DNA from: Oleiphilus messinensis
GTDB lineage: Bacteria; Pseudomonadota; Gammaproteobacteria; Pseudomonadales; Oleiphilaceae
Length of the DNA stretch: 64,000 nt
Direction of reading: 5' to 3'
Assembly: GCF_002162375.1 (NCBI RefSeq)
Contig: NZ_CP021425.1
Location: forward strand, 779,501 to 843,500
This document shows positions 35,510-46,556 of this stretch, piece after piece. Within the stretch, counting starts at the first letter, position 1; every line of letters begins with the position of its first letter. The position numbers were made by a program, and so were the translations under genes. The notes under the pieces were generated by a model. The model had not been told where the DNA came from. It ran no database searches and worked only from the letters and a program-made list of their open reading frames with translations.

Positions 35510-36453
35510 CCTGATTTCGCAATTCGATATCGTTCCAGTAACCAGTCGGCTGCCCGCCCAGCTTCAAAAAACGGGCCTTGATAGCGGGGCATTTCATGGT
35601 GTCGGTGCCAGTCTTCAAAGGTGATCAATTTATTATCATCGACCAGTTTTTCGAGTCCCCGGACAATTCTACCGTGTTTTTTCTCTTTTAACTTGAATAT
35701 TCCAGTTTGGGCACCTGAGGTCAGGGCTTCGTAAACCATGGAAACGCTATCGGGGGTGACCCATACCGGGTTGCTTCTGACAAGGTTTTCCTTCATCCAC
35801 TCAGGCGGTGTTTCCGTGTGCGGGATGACCGTTAGCTGTTGCTGTTCGTTCAAGGCGGCGGAGAGCGTTTCCAGAAAATCTTCCGGCGTTCGACGAGAGT
35901 TGGTTAACATCCAGTTTTGCTCAGGGTCTTGTTGCAGGATCTCACTGATTTGCGCCACGATCTCGGTTGTGTCCCAGTGATAGTGTTTGGACTCTCCGCC
36001 AATTAACATCAGGCCGGGGGTGTTTTGTGCATGATCAGCCTGTTCTGTGCGGGGCGTGATAGTATTCAAGACACCGAGGGTTTTTAATACTTGTGGTCGG
36101 TTCGGGGGCGAGTCATGGGCGGGGACAATGCAGGCATCGAAAAGCCGATAGGGTAAGCTTGGTTTCATGAGTAGTACTGTAAATGACTGGCACTGCCGCT
36201 TTAGGCTTAATACAAGCTTATGGGTGGCATGTCCGGCACCAATGACAATATCCGGGAGCCCGGACTGATCTGGAGTAAGGTTTAATGACAGTGCTTTACG
36301 ACTTATCAATGCGCGCCACTTGAGTGGGTAGTCACGCACATGGAGCCAGGTTATCTCTGTTTCAACGCTGTTGGCAAGTGCTGAGCCCAGACCTCTAAGC
36401 TGGTTCTGGTGGCCTGGTTTGCCATCCGTTATCATCCAGACGTTTAATTTCAC
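35506..36453 (-). CDS. ELM1-like (mitochondrial fission ELM1 family) protein
   Basis: 315 residues. The start NVWMITDGKPGHQNQLRGLGSAL, the middle DIVIGAGHATH and the later MLIGGESKHYHWD, MLTNSRRTPEDFL and VTPDSVSMVYEALTSGAQTGIF are characteristic of the bacterial/plant family annotated as mitochondrial fission ELM1. These have a GT-B-like shape with a two-half layout. In bacteria they are commonly found in LPS or envelope glycan loci, as here, between waaA and a GT4 with which it overlaps by 4 bp. A glycosyltransferase role is the likeliest inference. No enzymatic proof is visible. Confidence 0.8.
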   Translation of the reverse strand: MKLNVWMITDGKPGHQNQLRGLGSALANSVETEITWLHVRDYPLKWRALISRKALSLNLTPDQSGLPDIVIGAGHATHKLVLSLKRQCQSFTVLLMKPSLPYRLFDACIVPAHDSPPNRPQVLKTLGVLNTITPRTEQADHAQNTPGLMLIGGESKHYHWDTTEIVAQISEILQQDPEQNWMLTNSRRTPEDFLETLSAALNEQQQLTVIPHTETPPEWMKENLVRSNPVWVTPDSVSMVYEALTSGAQTGIFKLKEKKHGRIVRGLEKLVDDNKLITFEDWHRHHEMPRYQGPFFEAGRAADWLLERYRIAKSG

Positions 36454-36579
36454 GGGTGGTATCGAGCCCCTTAATAATATTGGTAAACCCTAATTATTAG
36501 CGTAACTTGCGATTGAAATCAAAAACTTCGCACAGGTCCTGTTCACTTATGAATGATTTTCAATGTCATAATATTTTTT

Positions 36580-36588
36580 TGTTACACT
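36580..36588 (+). promoter_or_regulatory. Extended -10 promoter candidate for waaA
   Basis: TGTTACACT fits TGn-TATAAT-type extended -10 boxes (TACACT is 4 of 6), 38 bases ahead of the waaA start. The -35 region is poor, as is usual when the extension is present. Confidence 0.35.
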
Positions 36589-36625
36589 AGCGATTCTGTT
36601 GAACGGACCAAAAGGATTCCACATT

Positions 36626-37900
36626 ATGGGGCGCTACTTATACAGTACGTTGTTTTATCTGATTTCACCCTTGATTTTGGCTCGTTTGCTGTATCGTTCA
36701 AAACGTGCACCGGCCTACGCCAAGCGTTGGTCGGAGCGCTTGGGGTTTATGCATTGCCCGCCTGAGGTACGTGGTGCGATTTGGGTGCATGCAGTGTCCG
36801 TTGGCGAAGTTGTCGCGGCAGTTCCGCTTATCGAGCGAATTCTCAAGCAATACCCTGAACGGCCTGTGGTTGTGACCACAATGACTCCTACTGGATCCGC
36901 ACGTCTGAAAGCCGCTCTGGGTGATCAGGTATTTCACGTCTATGCGCCGTATGATACTCCAGACTGTGTTCAGCGCCTGATTCGCAAAATCCAGCCGAGT
37001 GCTTTGCTTATTATGGAAACAGAGCTGTGGCCCAACATGTTGCATTACACCCGGAAATCGGGAGCCCGTGTTTTACTGGTAAATGCCCGCTTGTCCGAGA
37101 GATCCATGAAGGGATATGCCCGTGTCGGGTGGCTCGCCCGGCCCATGTTGCAATCGCTGTCGTCCATTTATGCACAGGATCAAGCCGGTGCGGACCGGTT
37201 TCAATGTTTAGGCGTCAACCCGCAGCAGATCGAGGTGACCGGCAGCATCAAGTATGATCTTTCTGTTGCAGACGAGGTTCTCGAGCGGGGGCGGCAACTC
37301 CGTACGCAAATGGGCATTGCACGCCCGGTATGGATCGCCGCAAGTACCCACGAGGGTGAAGATGATATTATTTTAAAGGCCCATAAAACGGTACAAGACG
37401 TGTGCCCTGAAGCCATCTTGATTCTGGTTCCGAGGCACCCGGAACGCTTCAATGATGTGGTGAGGCTGGCCGCCAAAGTGTTCGAGACCGGCGTGTCCCG
37501 GAAGAGTGATCCCGAGAGTATCTCGGAGAATACACGCATCCTGGTGGGGGATACTATGGGGGAGTTGATGGAAATGTATGCTGCTTCTGATATTGCTTTT
37601 GTCGGCGGCAGTTTGATTCCCCGTGGCGGCCACAATCCGCTGGAACCGGCAGCATTGGGTTTACCTGTCATGATGGGGGATGGCACATTCAATTTCGCTG
37701 AAATTTGCGCGGCCCTTGAAGCTGCGGGGGGGCTGCACATTGTTTCGGAACAGTCGCTGTCTGATCAGGTACTTGAATGGCTAAAATCCCCTCAGCGAGC
37801 TGCACAGGTGGGTGAGCAAGCGGGTCAGTTTGTTGCCGAAAATCGTGGGGCCCTTGATCGTGTCATGGCACTGATCAAAAGGGATGTTCCCGGGCTTTGA
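36626..37900 (+). CDS. waaA: 3-deoxy-D-manno-octulosonic acid (Kdo) transferase
   Basis: 424 residues from the ATG at 36626, which has AAGGA at good spacing; an upstream TTG at 36599 is less likely. A membrane anchor (~residues 5-22) precedes the GT-B enzyme: WVHAVSVGEVVAA with the catalytic-type Glu61, VTTMTPTGS, METELWPNMLHY, STHEGEDDII, VPRHPERF and GGSLIPRGGHNPLEPAALGLPVMMG. It transfers Kdo from CMP-Kdo to the lipid A precursor at the inner membrane. It is the anchor gene of the LPS locus here, as in relatives, and is followed by a repeat and a hairpin. Confidence 0.97.
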   Translation: MGRYLYSTLFYLISPLILARLLYRSKRAPAYAKRWSERLGFMHCPPEVRGAIWVHAVSVGEVVAAVPLIERILKQYPERPVVVTTMTPTGSARLKAALGDQVFHVYAPYDTPDCVQRLIRKIQPSALLIMETELWPNMLHYTRKSGARVLLVNARLSERSMKGYARVGWLARPMLQSLSSIYAQDQAGADRFQCLGVNPQQIEVTGSIKYDLSVADEVLERGRQLRTQMGIARPVWIAASTHEGEDDIILKAHKTVQDVCPEAILILVPRHPERFNDVVRLAAKVFETGVSRKSDPESISENTRILVGDTMGELMEMYAASDIAFVGGSLIPRGGHNPLEPAALGLPVMMGDGTFNFAEICAALEAAGGLHIVSEQSLSDQVLEWLKSPQRAAQVGEQAGQFVAENRGALDRVMALIKRDVPGL

Positions 37901-37929
37901 TTGGGGCTAGACTGGGTTTGTATCGGGCT

Positions 37930-37959
37930 GGATTGGATTGGATTGGATTGGACTGGATT
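37930..37959 (+). repeat. Six tandem GGATT units
   Basis: Six contiguous 5-bp units from 37930 (five GGATT and one GGACT, at 37950-37954) in the waaA-tolC gap. They lie just after the waaA stop at 37900 and are not coding. Confidence 0.9.
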
Positions 37960-37995
37960 AAGTGCGGATTGCTCGGAAGAGTTGACAGCGGAAGG

Positions 37996-38021
37996 CGCGC
38001 ACAGGTGGTGGCCTATGCGCG
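37996..38021. terminator. Hairpin between convergent waaA and tolC
   Basis: CGCGCACAGG (37996-38005) pairs with CCTATGCGCG (38012-38021), with one C-A mismatch and a 6-base loop. It sits 16 bases from the tolC stop, between convergent genes. There is no T-run, so termination is inferred from location. Confidence 0.4.
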
Positions 38022-38036
38022 AAATGATCGAGCGGA

Positions 38037-39350
38037 TTAGTTTGCGCTTTTCAGCCAGCGATTCAAGTCATTGATATCCTGCGGGTTGAGGCTACCTGCA
38101 GCTTGTTTCAAGGTCAGGCTGTCGATGACATAATCGTAGCGGGCATTGGCATAATCCCGTAACGCAGAATAATAGTTGCGCTCAGCATCCAGAACTTCAA
38201 CGATATTTCGTGTGCCAACCGAATAACCTGCTCGCGTCGCTTCAAGCGCACTTTCCCGTGAAACGATCAGCTGCTTTTGGGATTGAACGGTCTGGATGTC
38301 GGTAATCACACTCAGAAACAGGCTGCTGGTATCCAATTGTGTATTACGACGCAGGGTTTCAAGGTTTTGTCGTGCTTCTTCGACCAGGTAACGAGCGCGT
38401 CGGATACTGGCTTGAGTGCCGCCACCCTGATACAAGGGCAGATTGAATGAGAGTCCGATGGATGCGTTGTTTTTAGTGTCGTCCAAGGCCGCTCCGGTGG
38501 TATCTGAGTTGTCGTAGCTGGCGACCAGATCCAATGTTGGATAATGCCCTGCTTTCTCCGTTCTCAGTTGTTCTTTAACGGTGTCCAGGGTGTACTGTGA
38601 TGCACGAACGGATAGATTGTCCTGTAGTGCCCGGTCAATCCAGGCTTGGGTATCCGTTGGCTCCGGCTGCTTGACTGGAAAGTCTGCTGCCAGAGTGGCA
38701 ATATCGGTTGCCCTTTCCCCGGTCAGTCGGTTGAGGTTTTCAAACGCGATGTTGACGCTACTGGAGGCTTGAATGCGAGCGGTAATCGACGCATCGTAGG
38801 TCGCTTTAGCTTCATGTACTTCCGTAATCGCAATCAAACCCACATCGAAGCGTTCTTTTGCCTGCTCCCATTGCCGTTTGAAAGCAGCTTCAGCTGATTG
38901 TGCGGTTGTCAGGTTATCCTGAGCCCGTAGTACGTTGAAATAGGCGGTTGCCACGTTCAGAATTAAATCCTGTTGCGACTTCTCGAACTGTGCGATGGCA
39001 ATTTGAGTGTTTTTCTGACTGGTGGTGTACTGGTACCAGTTCTGTGCGCGGAACAACGGTTGGCTGAGTGAAAGGCTGTATCCAGAGGTACGATAACTAT
39101 CATCGTTATTGTTGTCTGAATCGATGTCCTGATGGCTGGCGGATGCTCCCAGTGATACTTGAGGCAACAGGCCAGCCTTTGCCTGGGCTTCCCCTTCGGT
39201 TTCCGCTTCGAGACGTGCACGAGAGGCGGCCAGCGCAGAGTCATATTTTACAGCTTTGGAGTAGGCTGTACTTAAATCGATTGCAAGAGCAGAATGCGAG
39301 AATAGGGTCGATGTACCGAGGCACATTAGCAGTGCAAGTGGTTTTCTCAT
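38037..39350 (-). CDS. tolC: TolC-family outer membrane efflux protein
   Basis: 437 residues, with a signal peptide (1-23, ending SHSALA) and the duplicated TolC layout of long helices and outer-membrane strands: SLSLSQPLFRAQNWYQY and FNLPLYQGGGTQASIRRARYLVEEARQNLE for the paired barrel and helix parts. LEAETEGEAQAKAGLLPQVSL and YPTLDLVASY are the matching early strands. It is the shared outer-membrane duct of type I secretion and tripartite efflux. The adjoining thiC, nudF, yqiB, cpdA and yqiA recall the tolC-yqi-cpdA neighbourhood of E. coli. A TTGACA lies at 39422-39427 upstream, but its -10 is weak. Confidence 0.93.
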   Translation of the reverse strand: MRKPLALLMCLGTSTLFSHSALAIDLSTAYSKAVKYDSALAASRARLEAETEGEAQAKAGLLPQVSLGASASHQDIDSDNNNDDSYRTSGYSLSLSQPLFRAQNWYQYTTSQKNTQIAIAQFEKSQQDLILNVATAYFNVLRAQDNLTTAQSAEAAFKRQWEQAKERFDVGLIAITEVHEAKATYDASITARIQASSSVNIAFENLNRLTGERATDIATLAADFPVKQPEPTDTQAWIDRALQDNLSVRASQYTLDTVKEQLRTEKAGHYPTLDLVASYDNSDTTGAALDDTKNNASIGLSFNLPLYQGGGTQASIRRARYLVEEARQNLETLRRNTQLDTSSLFLSVITDIQTVQSQKQLIVSRESALEATRAGYSVGTRNIVEVLDAERNYYSALRDYANARYDYVIDSLTLKQAAGSLNPQDINDLNRWLKSAN

Positions 39351-39591
39351 TGGGAGGTGTTACTCCATTCAAAATTAACAATTCGGTCAGCAGTAGATCA
39401 ATGTTAAATTAAAGTAATAGATGTCAACATTGAGGTCACAATACCACAGCATATCACTCAGATAAACTAGCAATTAGGCTACTACTCCGGCTTCTGAGTT
39501 GGCATGCTGTACAGTGGTGGACAATACTCTCACACACATCTAAACTTGCGCCTGACAATCCGGGGCTGTTTGGCCTTGTCGGGTTGACTAC

Positions 39592-39705
39592 TTGGCGGGG
39601 TGCTGAATTAACGCGTGTAAATGAAACGCTTTAGTTCTTGGCTGAGACTGCAGGTGCAGAACCCGTAAACCTGATCCGGATAATGCCGGCGTAGGAACTT
39701 GAGTA
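39592..39705 (+). ncRNA. TPP riboswitch (THI element)
   Basis: The conserved pieces appear in order: GGGGTGC near 39597, CTGAGA at 39642-39647, ACCC at 39661-39664, ACCTGATCCGGATAATGCCGG at ~39670-39690 and GCGTAGGAA at ~39690. The segment matches the TPP-binding aptamer closely, with an enlarged P3-side insertion. It senses thiamine pyrophosphate ahead of thiC. The remaining ~240 nt to thiC may be the expression platform: CCTCTG (39843-39848) can pair with CAGAGG (39929-39934) at the thiC ribosome site. Confidence 0.93.
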
Positions 39706-39918
39706 AAACAGTAGTCGTAATGAGTGTTTAAATTCCGGTTTCCAATATTTATTTATCCGGAACCCTTAACAACATTACCGTCAAACCAGCTTGTTGCAAC
39801 TCAGACTGTTGTAACCACATCAGCCGGTTTGGTAACTGCTGACCTCTGTGTTCTGCGTTTTGCCTGGAAACTGCACCCGATGCGGGTTCGGCTTTCAGGC
39901 AGTGAGTTCAAAACTTGA

Positions 39919-41802
<1,884 letters not shown>

Positions 41803-41821
41803 ATGATACTGAGGTGATGTA

Positions 41822-42460
41822 ATGACAGGTGAAAAAACGTCGGTACCAGAGCAACAGTTTGGTCACGATGACTTTGAGGAAACCGGGCGCGAGCCCGGAT
41901 ATCAGGGCTTTTTTCGTGTCGATAAAGTCACGATCAGGCACCGCCTGTTCAAAGGAGGGTGGTCGCCGGAACTGCATCGTGAGGTTTTTGTCCGGGGTAA
42001 TGCGACTTGCGCATTACCCTATGACCCCGATACGGATAAAGTGATATTGCTTGAGCAGTTTCGTATAGGTGCCCTCGAAAATGATGCCTCGCCCTGGCTT
42101 TTAGAGCTGATTGCCGGTATGAACGAAATCGGGGAGAGCTCGGAGGATGTTGTGCGCCGGGAGGGTGTTGAAGAAGCGGGCCTGACTCTGGAGCAGCTTT
42201 ATCCCGTATGTTCTTACTTTGTTTCACCGGGAGGGACGTCAGAGAAAATTGATATTTTTTGTGCTAAAGTAAGCGCGTCAGCTGCTGGAGGCATACATGG
42301 TCTCGAAGCGGAAGGCGAAGATATCAAGGTTCATGTGGTGGATCGGGAAGTTGCTTATGGTATGGTGGAATCGGGCCTGATCAACAACGCTGCAGCGATT
42401 ATTGCGTTGCAGTGGTTGCAAATGAATCATGAGAAGCTTGCAGCGCAATGGGCCAGGTAA
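41822..42460 (+). CDS. nudF: ADP-ribose pyrophosphatase
   Basis: 212 residues. Nudix box GMNEIGESSEDVVRREGVEEAGL fits GX5EX7REUXEEXGU. The ADPRase extras are visible: the N-terminal FRVDKVTIRHRLFKGGWSPELHREVFVRGN dimer segment and the later SPGGTSEKIDIFCAKV loop (the ADPRase-type Glu). It hydrolyses ADP-ribose to AMP and ribose 5-phosphate in the cytoplasm. The start is ~20 bp after thiC, in the same direction. The order nudF-yqiB-cpdA-yqiA matches the E. coli cluster. Confidence 0.94.
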   Translation: MTGEKTSVPEQQFGHDDFEETGREPGYQGFFRVDKVTIRHRLFKGGWSPELHREVFVRGNATCALPYDPDTDKVILLEQFRIGALENDASPWLLELIAGMNEIGESSEDVVRREGVEEAGLTLEQLYPVCSYFVSPGGTSEKIDIFCAKVSASAAGGIHGLEAEGEDIKVHVVDREVAYGMVESGLINNAAAIIALQWLQMNHEKLAAQWAR

Positions 42461-42514
42461 TTCTGTGCTGAGTTAGGTTTTTTACAACAACTTGTTTCAA
42501 ACGGGGTCGGTAGT

Positions 42515-42994
42515 ATGGTTGCCACCAGTAAAAATCGATACGACACACGATCTCATCGTTATGTCGCCGACTTGACGAAGCTGGGGGCGTGTTATGAGGC
42601 CAATTACCGACGTTTGATCAAGTTGATACCCGATCAGGGTGGCTGGGATGAAGTGTCATACAAGCTTGGCCGTTCCAGTGACTTGTTTGGTGTGGTTAAA
42701 ATCTCGCTTCTGGAGTCTACAAAGTACACCGATACGTTGCTCTTGGAGCAGGTTCACAATACTGGGCGGTGGCTAAATAATCCACAGATTACAGTCAGGC
42801 TTTACCATGATGCAAGTGTGGCAGAGGTGATGAGTTGCTACCGTCATCGTCGCATTGAAGCGGTCAATGCTTATCCTAATCGATTTATGCACCACCCGGA
42901 TGAAAAGGTACAAATTAATGCTTTTTTGGCGGAGTGGTTGTCATTTTGTCTGCAATTCGGTGCGTCACATTTCGAAATTCCGACTAAAATGTGA
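42515..42994 (+). CDS. yqiB: YqiB family protein (DUF1249)
   Basis: 159 residues. The N-terminus RYVADLTKLGACYEANYRRLIKLIPD and the middle LLLEQVHNTGRWLNNPQITVRLYHDASVAEVMSCYRHRRI, then NPNRFMHHPDEKVQINAFLAEWLSFCL-type ending, match DUF1249/YqiB. The protein is cytoplasmic with no motif that tells the reaction. It lies between nudF (55 bp upstream) and cpdA, the same order as in E. coli, so it is probably part of the same transcription unit. Function unknown. Confidence 0.9.
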   Translation: MVATSKNRYDTRSHRYVADLTKLGACYEANYRRLIKLIPDQGGWDEVSYKLGRSSDLFGVVKISLLESTKYTDTLLLEQVHNTGRWLNNPQITVRLYHDASVAEVMSCYRHRRIEAVNAYPNRFMHHPDEKVQINAFLAEWLSFCLQFGASHFEIPTKM

Positions 42995-43118
42995 ATACAA
43001 CACTGGAAAAAGTTTGCGCAAGTTTATATTTTGCTAAGCTTACAGTTGAGCGGCGCACTATTATTGCCCAATAATGTGTGCAAATTCGGGTGTTGTTGGG
43101 ACGTGCCACGATAAAAAA

Positions 43119-43919
43119 ATGAAGAAAAATAACAGTTCGATTCATGTTTTACAGCTGACGGACCCACATTTACGTAAAGAGGTGGATGGGCAACTGCTGG
43201 GCATGAATACCCGTGACAGTCTGGATGCCGTGATTCAGCTTGTCTTGTCGGAGCAGGAGCAGCCCGATATTTTGCTGGCAACCGGTGACATTTCACAGGA
43301 TGGCTCGGTTGAGGCCTATGACGCTTTTATCAAACAGACCCGCACTTTTGCTTGCCCGCAATTCTGGCTGGCAGGAAATCACGATGACGTAGACAATATG
43401 GCCCGAGCGGCATCGGGAACGACGGCCATGGATAAAGTCGTACAGATTGGGGGATGGCAAATTATTATGCTGGACTCATCTGTTCCCGGCAAAGTGTATG
43501 GGCGAATTGATGACGCTGATCTGAGGCTTCTGGAGAGTACGCTTCGGGATGAGCCCAACAAACACACACTGGTTTGTCTTCACCATCACCCCGTCGATAT
43601 CGATTGCAAATGGCTGGATACGATTGGACTTAAGAATCGGGACGAGTTTTTGGCAATTATAAAATCCGCTGCCAACGTCCGGGCTGTTTTGTGGGGGCAT
43701 ATTCATCAAGAATTTGAGCTGGAGTGGAACGGCATCCCGTTTTTGGCCACCCCTTCAACTTGTGTACAATTCGAACCCAAATCTTCGGATTTTGCCGTTG
43801 GCACTCAGTCTCCAGGTTATCGGTGGCTGACTCTGAATGCCGATGGACGTGTTGAAACTGCTGTTTATCGAGCGGATCATATCGACTTTCAGGTCGACTT
43901 GAACAGTAAAGGCTACTGA
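43119..43919 (+). CDS. cpdA: 3',5'-cyclic-AMP phosphodiesterase
   Basis: 266 residues from the ATG at 43119; the ATG-less frame start at 43074 adds an unlikely tail, although the ribosome site here is weak. Class III metallophosphoesterase motifs: QLTDPHL (D15, H17), ATGDISQDG (D57), AGNHDD (N87, H88), HHHP and GHIHQEF. CpdA hydrolyses cAMP to AMP and so lowers CRP signalling. Its place between yqiB and yqiA agrees with E. coli. Other metallophosphoesterases are the main alternative. Confidence 0.93.
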   Translation: MKKNNSSIHVLQLTDPHLRKEVDGQLLGMNTRDSLDAVIQLVLSEQEQPDILLATGDISQDGSVEAYDAFIKQTRTFACPQFWLAGNHDDVDNMARAASGTTAMDKVVQIGGWQIIMLDSSVPGKVYGRIDDADLRLLESTLRDEPNKHTLVCLHHHPVDIDCKWLDTIGLKNRDEFLAIIKSAANVRAVLWGHIHQEFELEWNGIPFLATPSTCVQFEPKSSDFAVGTQSPGYRWLTLNADGRVETAVYRADHIDFQVDLNSKGY

Positions 43920-43950
43920 TTGACCCATCCCACACACCGATTTTAATATT

Positions 43951-44553
43951 ATGTGTCCTGTCCCCTGTAGTTTGCTCTATGTCCATGGTTTCAAAAGTTC
44001 ATCTCACTCATATAAAGCACGAAATCTGCGTTGCGGCTTGCGCAACTATTCCCGTGATGTTGGGTTCGATGTGCCGGATCTACCGTATACCCCTGCAGAG
44101 GCCATAGGGTTGCTCACCGAGCTGATTGAGACCAGGCTGTCCTCTGGTGGTCACCTGGCGTTGGTGGGAAGCTCCTTGGGGGCGTTCTATGCGCTGTATC
44201 TAGCGAATCATTTCGACTTGCGGAGTGTTTTGATTAACCCGGCATTGCGCCCGGATTTACTGTTACCAGCGTATCTGGGAGAAAATACGAATCTGTATAC
44301 CGGCGAAGTATTTGTCTTGCATGAAGAGCATATTGATCAACTGCGAGCCTTACGTGTTCATCAGGTTCGCTCGCCAGACAGGCATCTAGTCTTGACCCAA
44401 AGTGGTGATCAGACGCTGGATTACCGCGAAGCATTGAGCATAATGTCAAACAGCCCGGCATGGATACAGTATGGCGGTAGTCATGATTTTGATGATTTCA
44501 CAAAAGTCCACCGTGCTATTTTTTCGTTCCTGAAACTGCCGGCTTTGGTCTAA
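43951..44553 (+). CDS. yqiA: YqiA-like esterase
   Basis: 200 residues. An alpha/beta hydrolase with LLYVHGFKSSSHSYKAR at the start, the nucleophile elbow GSSLGAFYALYLA (Ser near residue 74), INPALRP and a late GGSHDFDDF that supplies the catalytic His. YqiA of E. coli is an esterase of this type, encoded next to cpdA, and this gene follows cpdA by 31 bp. Substrate not known. The ribosome site before the ATG is weak, which fits translation from the upstream gene's transcript. Confidence 0.9.
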   Translation: MCPVPCSLLYVHGFKSSSHSYKARNLRCGLRNYSRDVGFDVPDLPYTPAEAIGLLTELIETRLSSGGHLALVGSSLGAFYALYLANHFDLRSVLINPALRPDLLLPAYLGENTNLYTGEVFVLHEEHIDQLRALRVHQVRSPDRHLVLTQSGDQTLDYREALSIMSNSPAWIQYGGSHDFDDFTKVHRAIFSFLKLPALV

Positions 44554-44786
44554 GTCTGTTTTCGAGACCGCTACGGCTTGCGGCATATTTGTGTTAAATT
44601 GCGCGTCAATTACTCCACATAGCCCTTTGGGATCGATATGCCGTGGTTGACTAATCTCTGGTATTTGCTATGAGGTAATCGGTATTCTTTATAAGTTTTT
44701 AGCGTTTTAAGTTTTATGCCAATCCGGAGAATGGTTTCGGGGTCGGAATAACTGTCATGAGGCATCATAAAAAAATCGGGTGAAAA

Positions 44787-45878
44787 ATGGGATTGAAAAC
44801 GTTTCTGTACGATTGCCATGTAACCGCTGGCGCCAAAATTGTTGATTTTGGGGGGTGGGATATGCCCATCCATTATGGGTCTCAATTGGAAGAGCACCAT
44901 GTTGTGCGTCGGGATGCCGGTATGTTCGATGTATCCCATATGACAATTGTCGATGTGGCTGGCGCTGCAGCAACTGAATTTTTGCGTTATGTGCTGGCAA
45001 ATGATGTTGCCAGGTTGAATGATAATGGCAAAGCACTCTACAGCGCTCTGCTTGATGAAAAAGGTCACGTACTCGATGACCTTATCGTTTATCGGTTTAG
45101 TGATTGGTATCGTGTCGTGGTGAATTGCGCGACACGAGAGAAGGACTTAAATTGGTTGCATTTACAGGCCAAGAACTATGATGTAACGGTTAAGGAGCGT
45201 CCTGAGCTGGCGATGATCGCGGTTCAGGGTCCCAGGGCGTTGGAAAAAGTCGCCAAGACAGTTGATTCTGGTGCTCAGGCTGTGATTGAATCTCTCGCCC
45301 AATTTCAGGCGGGGGAATCGGGTGACCTGATGTATTGCAGAACCGGCTATACCGGAGAGGATGGATTGGAAATCATTCTACCCGGTGATCAGGCTCAGGG
45401 TTTCTGGCAGGCGCTTCTGGGTGCACAGGTTCAGCCCTGCGGGCTGGGCGCTCGGGATACGCTCCGGTTGGAAGCGGGAATGAACTTATATGGTTCCGAT
45501 ATGGATGAATCGGTCAGTCCCCTCGAAGCAAATATGGGGTGGACTATCGCTTGGGAGCCATTGGAGCGAGACTTTATTGGCCGCAAAGCGCTCGAAGCGC
45601 AAAAACAAAGCGGAATCCCCTCGACGTTAGTTGGGCTTGTCTTTGATGGCAGAGGCGTTCTTCGTGCTCACCAGAAAATTATCGCTGAGAATGGCATTGA
45701 AGGTGAGATAACCAGTGGATCGTTTTCACCGACATTGGGTGTTTCCATCGCCTTTGCGCGACTACCTGTAGCTGCTCAGGGGGGATTGGACGTTGATATC
45801 AGGGGCAAAAGGCAGCCTGTCAAGTTAACCCGTCCGCCATTTGTACGAAACGGCAAGTCGATGATTAAAGAAGATTGA
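44787..45878 (+). CDS. gcvT: Glycine cleavage T protein (aminomethyltransferase)
   Basis: 363 residues, the usual length. It begins [50 protein letters not shown], the folate-binding fold of GcvT. Later segments: [29 protein letters not shown] and [18 protein letters not shown]. It takes the aminomethyl group from lipoyl GcvH and transfers it to tetrahydrofolate, releasing ammonia. It leads the gcvT-H-PA-PB operon (44787-49396). I looked for a glycine riboswitch in the 230-bp upstream region and did not find one. Confidence 0.97.
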   Translation: MGLKTFLYDCHVTAGAKIVDFGGWDMPIHYGSQLEEHHVVRRDAGMFDVSHMTIVDVAGAAATEFLRYVLANDVARLNDNGKALYSALLDEKGHVLDDLIVYRFSDWYRVVVNCATREKDLNWLHLQAKNYDVTVKERPELAMIAVQGPRALEKVAKTVDSGAQAVIESLAQFQAGESGDLMYCRTGYTGEDGLEIILPGDQAQGFWQALLGAQVQPCGLGARDTLRLEAGMNLYGSDMDESVSPLEANMGWTIAWEPLERDFIGRKALEAQKQSGIPSTLVGLVFDGRGVLRAHQKIIAENGIEGEITSGSFSPTLGVSIAFARLPVAAQGGLDVDIRGKRQPVKLTRPPFVRNGKSMIKED

Positions 45879-45936
45879 TTTCGGATGTCCCTCGAAGGCA
45901 TTATGATTGAATCAGAAATAGTATAGGAACAAATTA

Positions 45937-46329
45937 ATGAGTCAAATACCAAATGAATTAAAATATCTATCCAGTCATGAGTGGGCCAGACTGGAAGGTG
46001 ACGGCGTTGTGACCGTAGGTATTACTGATCATGCACAAGACTTGCTGGGGGATGTTGTTTTTGTCGAACTCCCTGAAGTTGATGCCGAGTTGAGTGCTGG
46101 TGATGAGGCTGGTGTGGTGGAGTCGGTCAAGGCCGCATCGGATATTTATAGTCCCGTCTCCGGTGTGGTGGTGGCGGTCAATGCTGACCTGGAAGAATCG
46201 CCCGATCTGGTTAATTCTGATCCCTACAACGATGGCTGGTTCTTCAAAGTAAAAATCAAAGATCCAAGCGAGTTGGAAGGGCTGCTGAGCGCCGATGATT
46301 ATGCGGATGTTTGTGAAGCTGATGATTAA
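45937..46329 (+). CDS. gcvH: Glycine cleavage H protein
   Basis: 130 residues. The lipoyl-bearing protein of glycine cleavage, with the lipoylation motif [11 protein letters not shown] and the lipoyl-lysine at residue 65 in the classic place. The start [41 protein letters not shown] and the [12 protein letters not shown] ending are standard. It shuttles the aminomethyl group between P, T and L proteins. Starts ~58 bp after gcvT; a 227-bp gap separates it from gcvPA, where nothing further was recognised. Confidence 0.98.
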   Translation: MSQIPNELKYLSSHEWARLEGDGVVTVGITDHAQDLLGDVVFVELPEVDAELSAGDEAGVVESVKAASDIYSPVSGVVVAVNADLEESPDLVNSDPYNDGWFFKVKIKDPSELEGLLSADDYADVCEADD

Positions 46330-46556
46330 TCGGTTTTCCAGCAGATTTGTAATTCGAGTCCCGGTTACGAGTTAATTGATTCGCCGTTAAAAACCTGAGC
46401 GCTCTTGTTCCGATTACTTTATCGACTGATGTTAATGGAACTGATCGGATGAAATCGGGTTGTGTGGCGGCGATTTCCTAATATCGTAAACGCTGATATC
46501 GGACCGATGCATCCGTTATTCCAAACCCAATTCAAGACTTAATCAGAGAGTAGCTC

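Noticed and set aside
39406-39427. TTGACA promoter for tolC
   Set aside because: The -35 hexamer is perfect but the nearest -10 candidate (TAACAT) is only 4 of 6 with a 15-base spacer; not listed as a feature.
39724-39918. 64-codon open frame between the TPP riboswitch and thiC
   Set aside because: No ribosome site, no recognisable composition, and it lies in the riboswitch expression platform.
44554-44786. Glycine riboswitch ahead of gcvT
   Set aside because: None of the conserved aptamer pieces (GGAGAG-like arm, GCCGAAGG or AAAGGACAG segments) can be found here or in 46330-46556.
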